Assembly: GCA_036346255.1 (NCBI GenBank)
Contig: CM070633.1
Location: 3,100,001 to 3,164,000 of the forward strand
Direction: 5' to 3'
Length of the DNA stretch: 64,000 nucleotides
Origin: Ampelocalamus luodianensis
Taxonomy: Eukaryota; Streptophyta; Magnoliopsida; Poales; Poaceae
Shown: piece after piece, positions 1-10,823 of the stretch
Numbering within the stretch: position 1 is the first letter of the stretch
Layout of the letters: the number at the start of each line of letters is the position of its first letter
The notes under the pieces: generated by a model
The model's database searches: none
What the model saw: the letters and a program-made list of their open reading frames with translations, nothing else
Told to the model about the DNA's origin: nothing
Translations under genes and position numbers: made by a program

Positions 1-358
1 GACCACCATCGAGGTCATTTTGCAAAGACCACCTTAAGGACCACTCCCGTAGTCATTTTGCAAAGACCACCCTCGGGACCTCCTTCAAGGTCGTTTTGCA
101 AAGACCACCCTTAGGACCTCCTTCGGAGTCATTTTGCAAAGACCACTCTCAGGACCTCCTTCGGGGTCATTTTGCAAAGACCACCTCAGGACCTCCCTCG
201 TGACCATTTTTGCAAAAACCACCCTAAAGACCACCCCGTGGCCATTTTCCAAAGACCACCCACTAGTCATTTTGTAAAAACCACCCTAAAGTCCACCCTC
301 TGACCATTTTTGCAAAGACAACCCTAACGACCTTCCTCAGGTCTTTTTGCACAGACCA
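1..358. repeat. 38-bp tandem repeat whose units fold as hairpins
   Basis: About ten degenerate units. The first five start at 13, 51, 89, 127 and 165, an exact 38-bp spacing; later units drift. Each unit carries GGTC, one unpaired base, TTT, a short loop, AAA and GACC, so each can fold on itself (first unit 13-30). Units are separated by AGGACCTCC-type linkers. A related hairpin occurs at 10215-10320. The repeat probably belongs to the LTR-type sequence that follows. No coding role is seen. Confidence 0.8.
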
Positions 359-1627
359 AAATCCGAAAACGAGTTATTTGCACACTATAAATTGTATTAA
401 CTTAATAATTGCATAACTTATTCATTTTAACTCCAAAAATAGTGAAACCAATTTTGATAATTTTCATTTTAGTGAACTTTATTTTAAAATGGATTTCAAA
501 CATGTCTCTGTAGCAGAGAAGGTAGTTTTGGAAAATAACCCATTAACTCCATTATTTTTACAATAGATAAAGGCTAATAACTTTAAAAATGCATAACTAA
601 TTTATAAAAACTCCAAATGAGAAGAACCAAATTATTTTGAGCTTGTATTACCATTCTCTATTTATCTATGTAATTCCTTTATCCTTCACTACTCTGCAAA
701 TTTCCGTCAAATAATTAAAAATTAGTGAATAGTAACAGATCCTAATTAAATTGGAATTTTTAGAAAACTGAAATTCAAATTGCCATAACTCTCACATACT
801 AAATCCAAATGGGATAATTATTTCACCTAAATTTATCTAAAATCATGATTTAACTACTGTAGAAAAATCATGTATTTTTTAGCACTTTGATTTTTAAAGT
901 ATTTCTCGGTGTTTATCGGTATCTTTACTCTATAGATTCTGAAGCGATTGATATTGACTCGTACGCTACTGAGAGTGAACAACTGATCTATCAGCAAGGA
1001 AATCATCATTTGAACTTTCTTTTGCATCATATTGGACCCCAGTTTTGGTTAAGATAGTGCAATGATAATTGCTTGCATGCTATTTTGATAAAGTCACTAT
1101 TTTTGTGATGTGTAGTTTAGTTATCTCCTATTCATTGAGGTTATCCTTGAATTATTCCAGTACCACATGCTTAAGTTAGGTTGTGTGATTTATATTATTC
1201 GGGTTTGCTTAACCATGCAAGTCTAGAAACGGTAGTTTGATTGTCGGAAATAACCCGACAATTATGGGAAACATACACCTTCTTATTCTTGTTATTCCAG
1301 ATCTTTGTATCTGCTTTACGAGTTAAATTATATCATTTCAAAATGAGTTTTGGGTCTGGACAAGAGATTGCTAGTGATGGTGCCTTCGTGCACGAGATTG
1401 GGTATGTGGTAGACTTATCTGGACCAACAAGAACCGAACTTTGGTAACGTCGTTGATTCAAGTAAAACTCGTGCTACCACACGCGGGATATGGGTACCAC
1501 TTGGTCAAGTAGGGTTAAAGTTTTATAGGTTTAGACCGCAGGTGGTGCGAGGACATAGAGACCATGAAATCCTATGTTCCTTAGGAACCTAGTGTAATAT
1601 ATACTGTGCAGGTGAGCACGATTATCT

Positions 1628-1647
1628 ATGTTGGTTTCGCCCAACAT
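1628..1647 (+). other. LTR-internal hairpin
   Basis: Arms ATGTTGG and CCAACAT form a perfect 7-bp stem with loop TTTCGC. A second small stem, GTTCC and GGAAC with loop TTA, lies at 1576-1588. Both lie upstream of the CTATTCGAATAG block, as do the hairpins at 49704-49779 in the solo LTR. Confidence 0.6.
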
Positions 1648-1891
1648 ACTAACTACCTTACACTGGCCCCTCTGACGTAACATGCTTGCCCACTTAGCAT
1701 TTGCTATATGCATTTGTACTAAGTTGGGGTTTCATCTTGCATGGGTGGTCTATCTCAATAGGATTTTCTTGCTGAAAAATACCGAATCTCGATTTCCCCG
1801 GCCGACACACTATAGGAAGTGTGTTAATTTCGGTGGCTTACGGGCTAGTCGAGTCGTGTGGGTAAAGTAGTGCACCTCTGCAGAGATAAAT

Positions 1892-1903
1892 CTATTCGAA
1901 TAG
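1892..1903. other. Conserved LTR palindrome CTATTCGAATAG
   Basis: A perfect 12-bp palindrome inside a block reading 'cacctctgcagag...' before it and 'ccgtgtccgcgg..atgga' after it. The same block is found at 13740, 15821 and 49913 (plus) and at 8757 and 56704 (minus). Three copies keep the central TCGA and three read TTAA. Confidence 0.75.
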
Positions 1904-2247
1904 CCGTGTCCGCGGTTATGGACGATCGCTTGAGTTCGGGAGTTACTATTGTTAGACTTTGAATTTAAATTGTGGGTAAACTTGGTACTCGGCATGAATG
2001 GGATGTTCATGCATTTTTGCTTTACCAAAGTGGGCTGCCACTTTATTTTTTGTTTGATTCATTTGTCATTAAAATTATTATTGGATCACATGCTTTACTT
2101 CTACTTCAAATCTGATTTCAAAATGGCAAATGAAAAACTAGTATGTGTAGGTTGTAAATTGTTACGTCTTTTTCGCAAAACTAAGCCAATATGAGCCATC
2201 CTTTGAATGACCTTAGGCATAACTAATTTTTATTTGTGTAAGACTTG

Positions 2248-2265
2248 TGAGTACCTTTGTACTCA
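2248..2265 (+). other. Conserved LTR hairpin, copy a
   Basis: Arms TGAGTAC and GTACTCA form a perfect 7-bp stem with loop CTTT. A CAG lies 24 nt downstream (AG at 2288-2289), followed by purine-rich GTGAGGAAGATT. Confidence 0.75.
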
Positions 2266-2690
2266 GCCAGTTTGTCTACTGGCTTACAGGTGAGGAAGAT
2301 TGTTCGCCCGAGGAGCTTGTCAGTGTCTACTGGCCGAATCCTGGAGTGATTCTCGGTTCGGTTAGTTGAGTCCGTTGGTCATGTACTGCATTATCTACTT
2401 GGATTTATTTGAGTTAATAAAAAAGAGAGAAGAAAAAGACGTGAAGTAGTTCTGCGTAAAAAAACTTCTTCTACCTCGTGTGTGTATGTGTCACATCAAA
2501 GAAAGGAGACGTCGTGAAAGTGTGTATATGTGTGTGAAGCACAAAGAGAGATAGATAGAAATTCGTGAAGGATTTTCCAACATGCTCGGCCTTCCCGTTC
2601 GATGGCAAGGTCTACTTTGCCAACTGGGACGGACTCATGGTCATGGATGCCGAGGTTCCGCCGCCGCAACAGAGCTGAAGTCACTTAGTG

Positions 2691-3660
2691 ATGTGGCACC
2701 CAAAACGTACTGGAACTCAGGTAATTCAAGGTTGAGACCCTAACAGAACCTCTTGGCCTTGGAGAGGTCATCGTTGGCCACCGAAGGTACGAAGCAGACC
2801 ATACACCTCACACTCAGCAGTAGTCCTCTTCTCTGGAACGAAAGAGGACAACCTCTATCTTCTCTAGGAAAGAATCTGGGTAGAACTTCCTGAACTGCTC
2901 ACCAAAGATCTCTTATGTGACAGGACCCTGGGCAATAGCCCTAGTAGATAGGACCCTATCCCACCAGATGTCTGCCTGACCTTTGGGATGAAGGCCACAA
3001 AGTGAGCCTGCCGGTGTGAGGTCAACTCAAGTGCTCCAAACTGCTTCCATGTAACGTAGCTAGTCCGTTGCTTGGATCGGCCTGCTAGATCTGTCAAACG
3101 AATCCAACCTCAACGCCATCCACTCATGCAGACTCATCCGCACGTCAAGTGTGGCTGGAGGAGCAATAGGACCAGCAGCAGATGCCGCCGCCACCGAGGC
3201 TGCTGACGCCTGCTAACAAAGTGTGCAGATCTCTCCCACGAGTTCTCTCAACAAAGAGGTCCCCTCTTGACCCCCGACCACAGGTGGGTTGTCAAAAATC
3301 AGTGGGTCAACAACAACCTGCGTGTCAACACTCAACAGCCACCTCCTCCTCAGAAATGCTTCCCTCAGCAACAGACTTGTCACGACCCATCCCGGGCCAC
3401 CCGGGAGGACCTCCTAGATCTCCTGAAAAGTCCACCAGGACCTCCAGGAGGTCTAGCAGGACCTCTCGAAAGCGCCTCCAGGACCACCTAGGAGGTCCAG
3501 CAAGACCACCTGGAGTTCCTGAGAGCTGACCCGAGGAGGTCTTGAGATCCAGGACCTCCCCAAATGCCACGACCACTCTAGGGAGAGGTCGTGGGACTTG
3601 GAAAAGTCCTACATCTCCTGTGTTCCGAACTAGTCTCAAGGATCAACAACTAGTTCACAC
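2691..3660. other. No gene; GGACCTCC-rich repetitive DNA
   Basis: No coding domain is recognised. The stretch 3370-3560 is built from many GGACCTCC/GGAGGTCC words that form short inverted repeats such as GACCTC-CAG-GAGGTC. The overlapping ORFs on both strands follow from this low complexity. The same words recur at 10140-10940, so this looks like internal or LTR-adjacent sequence of a related non-autonomous retroelement. Confidence 0.5.
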
Positions 3661-4150
3661 AGCAACACAAGTGATAATCATACATCAACGAGAGCTTAAT
3701 TAACAGCAAGAGAGTTGATTACAAAGTTAGCTTACAAGCCGACAAAAGGTAACTTTACACAACGGAAAATCACACGACAAGTCCATCCAATACACCACAG
3801 ACAATTGGCTGGAAGGCGTAGCCTAGTCGTCCAGGACCTCCTGGTCCTCGGCAAAGTCTTCATCACCTTCTTAAATGATTATTTCAAGTAAGAGTGAGCA
3901 CAACAACCGTGCTCGCAAGTCACACTCGTCACATAACAGAATGACATGCATAAAGGATATCACAAGGAGAGCTTATAGGGTTAGTTTGCATAAAGCCAGG
4001 TTTCTTACAAATACAAATAATAGTTTCGAAGGCAAATTACACTATATTTACAAGTTCTTTTCCAACACTAGTTTTGATTAATGATAACAATATTAAGGGT
4101 GTAGGAATACCTCCTAACACCAGGCTAACTGCTGAAGGCTCCCCGCCTAG
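3661..4150 (-). mobile_element. Minus-oriented LTR fragment
   Basis: Order and wording resemble 56200-56500 in the minus-oriented solo LTR. A purine-rich exon-like segment, an acceptor-like CTT/AAG junction and the hairpin at 3896-3914 follow each other in the minus direction. Boundaries are not visible; the right side abuts the scrambled segment starting at 4161. Confidence 0.5.
3896..3914 (-). other. Conserved LTR hairpin, copy f
   Basis: Arms GAGCAC and GTGCTC form a perfect 6-bp stem with a 7-nt loop. Relative to GAGTAC/GTACTC copies, one T-A pair is replaced by C-G, so both arms changed together. An AG on the minus strand lies about 25 nt downstream (3870-3871), followed by AAGGTGATGAAGAC. 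Confidence 0.7.
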
Positions 4151-4160
4151 GGCTCCCCGC

Positions 4161-4567
4161 CCAAAACACACTAAATAGAAATCCAGAGAACAGTTTTCAA
4201 AACCATTTGAAAACCAAAACCAAAGACTAACTTAGAGAGGCTTTGCTAGCATGTCCATGTAATACCCCGAAAGTGAGTTAAGTTTTGAATCGAGGAAGAT
4301 TAAATTTTGGTTTCGGGAGAGATCGTCGGGAAGGATCAAGCAGCGCGGGAGGACCAAAACACACTAAATAGAAATCAGAGAACTGTCCAGAAACTGAATG
4401 CTGTTGAGCTGCTCTGATTAAAGGGATTGGTAGGGGTAGAAGATGGCCGAATCAGAGGGTCACCCCAACTAGGTTTATTTAGGCAACTCAATTATTTTCA
4501 AAACCATTTGAAAACCAAAACCAAAGACTAACTTAGAGAGGCTTTGCTAGCATGTCTTTATGATTAT
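4161..4567 (+). mobile_element. Scrambled 5' end of a gypsy element
   Basis: The order is F-A-L1-F'-L2-A'-L3. F (4161-4192) recurs as F' (4352-4384). A (4193-4256) recurs as A' (4494-4556). L1 (4258-4351) is the first ~95 bp of the LTR that starts intact at 6447. L2 (4384-4494) matches 7375-7488 of that LTR. L3 (4551-4567) is 17 bp identical to 8293-8309. The sequence then passes directly into the RNase H region. The middle of the LTR, gag, protease and most of reverse transcriptase are absent. Template switching during reverse transcription or repair fits; misassembly is an alternative. Confidence 0.75.
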
Positions 4568-6446
4568 CCAATGCGGGATGGGAAGGTTACGCTTATGCGT
4601 CTAGACACCAAGAAGCATGAGCGAATTATCCAACTCATGATTTAGAATTGGTGCAGAGTGTTCGCCTTGAAGCTTTGGAGGCATTATCTTTATGGCGAAT
4701 CTTGTGATATCTTTACGATCACAAGAGTCTTAAGTACATTTTACACAGAGGATTTGAATCTAAGACAATAAGATGGTTAGAGCCGATCAAAGATTATGAT
4801 CTCACAATTCAAGATCATCCCGCAAAGCTAACGTGGTGGTGATGCTCTTAGTCGCAAGCGGCACGGCTACTTTGGATTGTCTTATTGCGGATTTTGACCG
4901 CATGGAGATATCGTATTGCTATGCACGAGGATTGCTCATACCGAGACGCGGTGATTTTGGGGTCACCATTCCACAATGAGTACAAGCACAACAAAATGAC
5001 CCATTTTTGCAGAGGGTCGAAGCGTTGGACACAGGAAAGGAAGGAATTTCAGTTTGGATGGGTTTGGAGCATTGCGATTCAAGGGACGATTATGTGTGCC
5101 TGAAGCGTGGAGTTAAGGATGACATTTTAAAGGAGGCACATCGCACTGTATCTGTTCATCCAGGGAGACGAAGATGTACCGTGATTTGAAGCGGAATTTC
5201 GGTGGAAAAGAATGAAGGTGGATATTGCCAATTATGTAGCTTCTTGTGGTGTTTGTCACAGTAAAGGTGAACATAAACGTCTGCCGGATTATTACAACCT
5301 TTGGAGGTACCCCAATGGCCATGGGATGATATCTCTATGGATTTTGTTGTTATACCGCTTCTTCACGCGAGGTAAGGATGCAATTTGGGTTATAGTGGAC
5401 CGATTCAGCAAGTTCGCACATTTTATTCTGTCTCGATCTCGAACTCACTAGTGATTTGGCCCTATCTATGTTCGTGAGATTGTGAGATTGCATGGAGTGC
5501 CAAAACCATCATTTCAGCGGGGATGCTAAGTTTGTATCCAAGTTTTGGGAGAGTTTGCAGAATGCTTTGGGCACACAACTCCGCTTGAGTACCGCTTTTC
5601 ATCCTCGGACAGATGGACAAGCAGAGCGCACTATTCGGACCTTGGAGGATATGTTGAGAACACGTGTCCTATCTTGGAAGGGTAGCTGGAAGATCAGTTG
5701 CCTTTGGCGAATTTGCTTATAATAATGATTATCACTCCAAAGCATAAAGGCCGCTCCGTTTGAGGTTTTGTATGGACGTAAGTGTAGATCACCCCTTTCT
5801 TGGGAAGTCGTGGGTGAGAAGGCGCCTGGGCCCGCATTGGGTACAAAAGACGGTGGAACGAGTGGCCTTGGTGAGGCGTAACTTATTAGCGGCTCGGAGA
5901 GCATGAAAAGCTATGCGAGATGTAAGGAGACGGGACTTAGAATTTGAAGTGGGTGACGGTACTCTTGAGGGTGTCACCCACAAAAGGAGTGGTAAGATTT
6001 GGTACCAAAGGGAAGCTTAGCCCGAGGTACATTGGTCCATTCGCCATCTGCCCGGATTGGGAAGTTGGCATACCGCTGGACCTCCCGAGTCCATGAGGGT
6101 GTGCACAACGTGTTTCATGTATCCATGTTGAGGAAGTACTTGCGAGATCCGAACATCACATTTCATTGGAACCTTTAACCATTGAACAAGATCCGCCCTT
6201 CGAGTCCAAGCCGGTAAGAATATTGGAAAAGTCGAGAAGGCACTAAGGAACAAGACCTTGAAGTATGTTAAGGTACTTTGGTCACAGCAGATGAGCGGGA
6301 AGCTACATGGGATTGGAATCTCGCATGCGAGATTTATCCGAATTATTCACTTGGTGTGTATCCATTGTTTGTTAAGTGTTCACCTCGGTTTCTCTTGTGC
6401 TCAGAGACGTGTAGATTCGGGTCGAATCACTGTTAAGGGGGTAGAA
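4568..6446 (+). pseudogene. Ty3/gypsy chromodomain-type pol remnant (RNase H, integrase, chromodomain)
   Basis: This is the 3' half of a pol polyprotein, broken by stops and frameshifts. RNase H is visible at about 4570-4860 (KHERIIQ, LKLWRHYLYGESCDIFT, GGDALSRKRHGYFGL). The integrase zinc domain follows (CGVC at about 5240). The catalytic core is split, with WIVDRFSK-like text near 5390-5420, an Asp in GDAKFVSKFWESL and the Glu in TDGQAERTIRTLE (5492-5660). After the core come PFEVLYG-like and EVGD-like integrase C-terminal motifs. A chromodomain tail (LKYVKVLWS, then a degraded EATWE-like stretch) ends near 6350. Gag, protease and most of reverse transcriptase are missing because of the junction at 4567. 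Such pol proteins cut, copy and integrate the element's own RNA/cDNA; this copy cannot be functional. Chromovirus (Tekay-like) placement is an inference from the tail. Confidence 0.88.
6434..6446 (+). other. Polypurine tract
   Basis: TAAGGGGGTAGAA lies immediately before the LTR start TGTAATACCC, where gypsy elements prime plus-strand DNA synthesis. It fixes the orientation of the element and the LTR start at 6447. Confidence 0.85.
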
Positions 6447-8011
6447 TGTAATACCCGAAAGTGAGTTAAGTTTTGAATCGAGGAAGATTAAATTTTGGTT
6501 TCGGAGAGATCGATTATTCGGGAAGGATCAAACAGAGCGCGGGAGGGACTTTTGGGTTGGGAGCCATCTGCAGTTTTAGAGGGGGAAAATCGCATCTTCG
6601 CGGCAGCTTGGGCTGGGCCAAGGCCCATGTGGGGTGGCCGCCAGGGGCTCCTCCCACCAACCCTAGCCGAACCCCTTCCCCTTTCCTTCCCCACTCCTTT
6701 TCGGCCGCCACTCCTCTCCTCCCCACCTCCCCACCTCCCCCACCTCTCCACCTCCTCCCCACCTCTCCACCTCCCCACACCACCCCCATTGTTGCTGGCC
6801 AAGGAGGAGAAGGATCCCCTTGCAGCCGGTCAAGAAAGAAGGGAAGGAGAAAAGAAGAGAAGAGAAGAAGAGGAAGAAGAGAAGAGAAGAAGAGGAGAAG
6901 AAGGGATCCGCAGCGGAATTGTGGAGATCTTCATCACCGCTGTGTGCTCTCCTCGTTTCGGCAAGGGTAACCCGTGGTTTGTCGTTTTAGGTCTTTTCTA
7001 GTTGTTTTATTTTCGGGTGCCAGTTCGTCGGTATTTTGCAGCAGTGAAGATCGTTGTTTTTATTAGGATATGGTCAGATTTGGGTCTGGGTGTCTCCTAG
7101 AAAGTTGTAGATATCGTAGTTACCTTTCATTGCCGACAAGAATCAAGTCGTTTGGACTTCGGTAGCCAAAGTTATGATTTTCTAGTGTTAGTAGGTTTCT
7201 GGTGGGTGACTGATTGGGCAGAGGCTAATTAACCTGACCTAAACACATGGTTAGAGGAGTTTTCAGAGGGTCTCACCATAACGAAAAATGAGGCTAATCC
7301 TCTTAGCTTTCAGGAAAACTAAAGATCACTAAATTTGGATGAACGTAGAGAAAGTTATGCTATTTTCTTTATTTCTGTCCAGAAACTGAATGCTGTTGAG
7401 CTGCTCTGATTAAAGGGATTGGTAGGGGTAGAAGATGGCCGAATCAGAGGGTCACCCCAACTAGGTTTATTTAGGCAACTCAATTATCTTTTCAGAAAGT
7501 CCAAGATCATCTCATTTGGACCCCTGAGCAGGAAGTTATGAATTTTTGAAGTATGCTGTTTGCAGTGACCTATCGCTAGAAATTAGAAAAGTTGAAAATG
7601 TTAAAAAGTTAGCGATTTCGATTGTGATGTTAAGTATGGATTTGGTCCAGTAAGCTAGTCTTAGTTTGGGGTTTTATTCTTGTCCAGGTGGCAGCGAGGT
7701 CCCAAGGGCAGCACCCACTTCACGTCCGCGTTCTCGCGCGGTTGAGGCAAGTATTCGGTTTATGTGTAGAATTGGTTGCATGTCATAATTGAATGGTGTG
7801 TTGTTCATCATTGCCATGTGATTGTGTTGTGGAGATGATTCTAGTTGTGTGGATGTTTGCAAGTTTTACGAGGTTCCTTCATGATGCTATTGTTTACATA
7901 CTCGATGCATATTGATTTATGTTATCGAAAGTAGGATGTGGTAGTACTTGTGCATGTTTGTGCATATTGAGACTTGGTCACGTGGTGATCAAGAGTATAT
8001 TGTTGAGGTCC

Positions 8012-8182
8012 CTGTCATGTAATGACAGCTTGAGGTCCCCATATTCATGGAATGTGGGCAATGGATCTGAGAGGTCCCGTCATTGTGATGACGGGCAAAG
8101 GTCCCTATACATGTGATGTATAGGCTCTTGGTCCCTGTGCCAAAGGGCACGAGCAAGGGTACTCATCGACGGATGAATACCC
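8012..8182 (+). repeat. Array of six consecutive hairpins in the LTR
   Basis: H1 8012-8028 (CTGTCAT/ATGACAG, loop GTA). H2 8038-8058 (CCCATATTC/GAATGTGGG, one G-U). H3 8076-8095 (CCCGTCAT/ATGACGGG, loop TGTG). H4 8104-8124 (CCTATACAT/ATGTATAGG, loop GTG). H5 8136-8151 (GTGCC/GGCAC, loop AAAG). H6 8157-8182 (GGGTACTCATC/GATGAATACCC, one mismatch). H1-H4 are each introduced by GAGGTCC or AGGTCC and H5 by TGGTCC. Stem sequences differ but each arm matches its own partner, so pairing appears to be what is maintained. Function unknown. Confidence 0.9.
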
Positions 8183-8330
8183 GCACACGTAAAATGCGTA
8201 AAGAGATAAAGAACAAAGAGTGCATAGCATGATCATTAAATTTCTAATATTTGAAATGCCATGAATGAAGTTGATTAAAGTTGTTTATTTGTCATGTCTT
8301 TATGATTATGCAACCTTGTTGGTACTTGTC

Positions 8331-8344
8331 GAGTCGTTTGGCTC
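8331..8344 (+). other. Conserved LTR hairpin, copy e
   Basis: GAGTC pairs with GGCTC through one T-G wobble, loop GTTT. It is followed by 'acccttgctttgtcttgttatag' context with AG at 8366-8367, 22 nt after the stem, then purine-rich GTACAAGAGCAAGAA. Confidence 0.65.
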
Positions 8345-8699
8345 ACCCTTGCTTTGTCTTGTTATAGGTACAAGAGCAAGAACGTCATGCATGGGAGGGT
8401 AGACTTTGGAAAGCACGCACTACCTCACACTATTTATGCAATTGCTAATTAGCGTCACTTAAGAATAAATAACGTGTGGTGACTATATATGGATGTTTTT
8501 GATGTTGATGGTTGGATCACTCTTGGTTATGTGACGGAAGTTAATCATTTACAATCGTATGGTTATCTTATTTGCATGAAAGATTTGGATTATAGAATTG
8601 TTAATAAATGCCATGGTTATCTGTTGTTACCACGATTTTGTTGTTATTACAAAGGAAGCTCATCGAAAATTTATAGATTGTTCTAGTTAGTGTAAGTCT

Positions 8700-9600
8700 T
8701 GTAGCATTCTAGGCTCATGCGGGCTGAGGTGTTCTGATCCATGACCGTGGACACGACTATTTAAATAGATTTTCATTCTGCAGAGGTGTACAGCTTTACC
8801 CACAAGAGATAACCAATTTGCACTGCCCGCTCACACACTTCTGAAGGTGTGCGGCTAAAAGGTTATCACAAGGCTTTTACAATGCTCCTTCTCACCACAA
8901 TCCCTCTCGCTAAGGTTTCACCCCCTTTGTGTTACATCCACCCGCAGGGTTCAGACCCCCTCTTGCGCTAGGCGGGAATGTAAGAAAGTAAGTCATGAAG
9001 GACCACCCATACATCCAAAAAGGACAACCATGGTGAGAGATTATAAATTAATCAGTCAGGTCCCGCCCATACAAGACTTGTGGTTGCACGCAAGGGCGCA
9101 GCAAAGTAACGCTCAAAGACCTGTCCTTAATTAACATGGGAGACATCCTCAACCCTGGGGCGCTGGCTGACATGACCCTCGTGCACTCCCCGTGCACCCA
9201 CCATGAGACTAACCAAGGTTCGCCCACGTCCAAACCACTGTCCAATATTTTTATTTGAAAAACAGGTTTCCATGACAACCCAATGCTATGGTCAAAACAT
9301 TTGAGGAAAAACAGTTGGTCTTTAGTTGAAAAAGCTTCCCAAAACAAGGTTTCAAGTCCAAGCAAACTAAGCATTACCATTTTCAAGAGGTCCTGGCCAT
9401 ACTAAAGTATCAAACATGTTTTCATCTAAGGTGACAACAAGTTTAGATACAATATCTAAATGGCCATACAAAGGAGTTAGGTTTAGCTAAGAGAGTAAAC
9501 ACAGGTATTGAAATACTAAGTAAAATATGCATGCAGTACTTAACTTAAAATTAGAGTACATAGATTGAAATAATGGATGCAATATGATCAAGGGCATGAC
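8700..9600 (-). mobile_element. Minus-oriented LTR fragment
   Basis: The minus strand carries the 'gggtaaagctgtacacctctgcag' type block with palindrome CTATTTAAATAG at 8757-8768, followed by a 'gtccacggtcatgga' motif as in 1904-1923. No coding sequence is seen. The left end abuts the gypsy 3' LTR and the right end merges into the repeat-rich internal sequence. It may be the 3' LTR of the element whose 5' LTR is at 11549-12426, but the two share too little visible sequence to prove it. Confidence 0.5.
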
Positions 9601-10214
9601 TTGCCTTGCTCAAAGGCTCGGGGGTCTTCCACTTCAAAGAACTCAAGCTCCTCGGTGTCTTCGCAATCTACACGAAAGAACAAAACTAACTCAAAACAAG
9701 CTCAAATAAAAGCCAGAGGAACTACAAAGAAAGACACCACTAGAACCAACAAAAGAGCCTTGAAGGTTTGGGGGAGGTCCAGAGAGCTGGTCGGAGGAGG
9801 TCCAGAGCTTGGGAGGAAGGTCCCAAGGAGCTGGCTGCGAAAGCAAAAGAGTTGAAATGAAGAAGAAGGCAAGGTTGGAGTGTTGTCCAAGCCTATAAGG
9901 CCCGAGTTGTGGGGAGTTCAAGGGCACACATGTTCAAGGATGGGTGGAAGAGAGGACAAGGGCAGGTAAAGGAGGGGACAAGAGGGAAAGAGAGATACAA
10001 CGGAGGTGACAACATTAAATGTGTTGCATCAGCATTTATTGTTCAGAGACATTCTGCTGCAAGCGTGCAGAAAGGAGAAAGTGGACAGTGCTGACTCAAA
10101 CAAAGAGGTTGGTCAAAGCAACAGAAGAAAGTCGTGACCAAAGGGGAGGTCCAACCAAGGGATGGTCATAGGAGGAGGTCCCGCAAAGGGCCAAGGAGGT
10201 CCTGTCCCACCAAG

Positions 10215-10320
10215 GTGGTCTTCGTAAAAAGGCCACAGAGGGTGGTCTTTGCAAAAAGACCGGAGGTCACGGCCATAGGAGGTGGTCGTGACGAAAGAGG
10301 GTGGTCTTTGCAAAAAGACC
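10215..10320. repeat. Three GGTCTTT/AAAGACC hairpins
   Basis: Hairpins at 10215-10236 (GTGGTCTT/AAGGCCAC, one wobble), 10244-10261 and 10303-10320 (both GGTCTTT/AAAGACC with loop GCAA). The last two are identical. The stem is close to that of the 38-bp repeat at 1-358. Confidence 0.8.
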
Positions 10321-10724
10321 AGATGCGGAAAGAGGTCCAAAAGACAAGGAAAAAGGTGCAACGAACTAGGGCTGCATGATCTGGATTGGGTGATCCAAGG
10401 AAAGGGGAACGTTCGGACCACGCGAACGCGTACTTACATCGGGGCCATTCAAACTCAATCGGACGCACCACAATTCAAGGAAACGTTCGGACCATCTGAA
10501 CACCTCTTCTAATCGGGCCATCCAAACAAGATCTACCGGTCCTAAGGAGAGGATGGCACATACTAGATCTGGACTTTAAAGGAGGTCCAATACAAAGGGG
10601 TTTTAAAAGATAGGATTCAAAGGGTAGGGAATCTAACGGCGGAGATCCTAGAAAGGGGTCCAAGGCTAAGAGACTCAAGGGCAAAAGGGTACAAGGGAGG
10701 TCCTAACTACCAGGACGGAACAAG

Positions 10725-10823
10725 GGGAGGTCCTGACGGTCAAGATCTCACAAAGGGAGGTCCTGACGGTCAAGATCTCACAAAGGGAGGTCCTGACGAT
10801 CAAGATCTCACAAAGGGAGGGGT
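10725..10823. repeat. 30-bp tandem repeat, about 3.3 copies
   Basis: The unit reads caagatctcacaaagggagg followed by tcctgacggt. Full units occupy 10741-10770 and 10771-10800 with one change (ggt to gat). Partial units precede and follow. Confidence 0.9.

Larger units (their letters stand above)
359..2690 (+). mobile_element. Long LTR-type sequence, plus orientation, ends unresolved
   Basis: The order of landmarks matches the other LTRs here: AT-rich blocks with 'cataactaattt' motifs (400-850), a TTGATATTGACTCG-type block (940-1080), hairpins at 1576-1588 and 1628-1647, the CTATTCGAATAG block at 1892-1903, the GAGTAC/GTACTC hairpin at 2248-2265 and an AATAAA-like site near 2427. The segment 1285-1400 aligns with 61175-61312, so the two are homologous. 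No TG or CA boundary or target-site duplication could be placed. There is no credible ORF. Confidence 0.6.
6447..8690 (+). mobile_element. 3' LTR of the chromodomain gypsy element
   Basis: The LTR starts with TGTAATACCC right after the polypurine tract, and its first ~95 bp match 4258-4351. A pyrimidine-rich then purine-rich leader (6640-6910) makes overlapping low-complexity ORFs that I do not accept as genes. A chain of six hairpins lies at 8012-8182 and the conserved terminal-type hairpin at 8331-8344. The right end is not resolved: sequence resembling the opposite-strand LTR is clear only from about 8740, so 8690 is approximate. No target-site duplication was found. Confidence 0.75.

Noticed and set aside
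1..358. CRISPR-like regularly spaced repeats
   Set aside because: Units are contiguous and degenerate without distinct spacers, and the genome is a plant's.
6473..7001. ORFs of 165 and 168 codons
   Set aside because: They start a few bases inside the LTR and translate its pyrimidine/purine-rich leader; no conserved protein is recognised.
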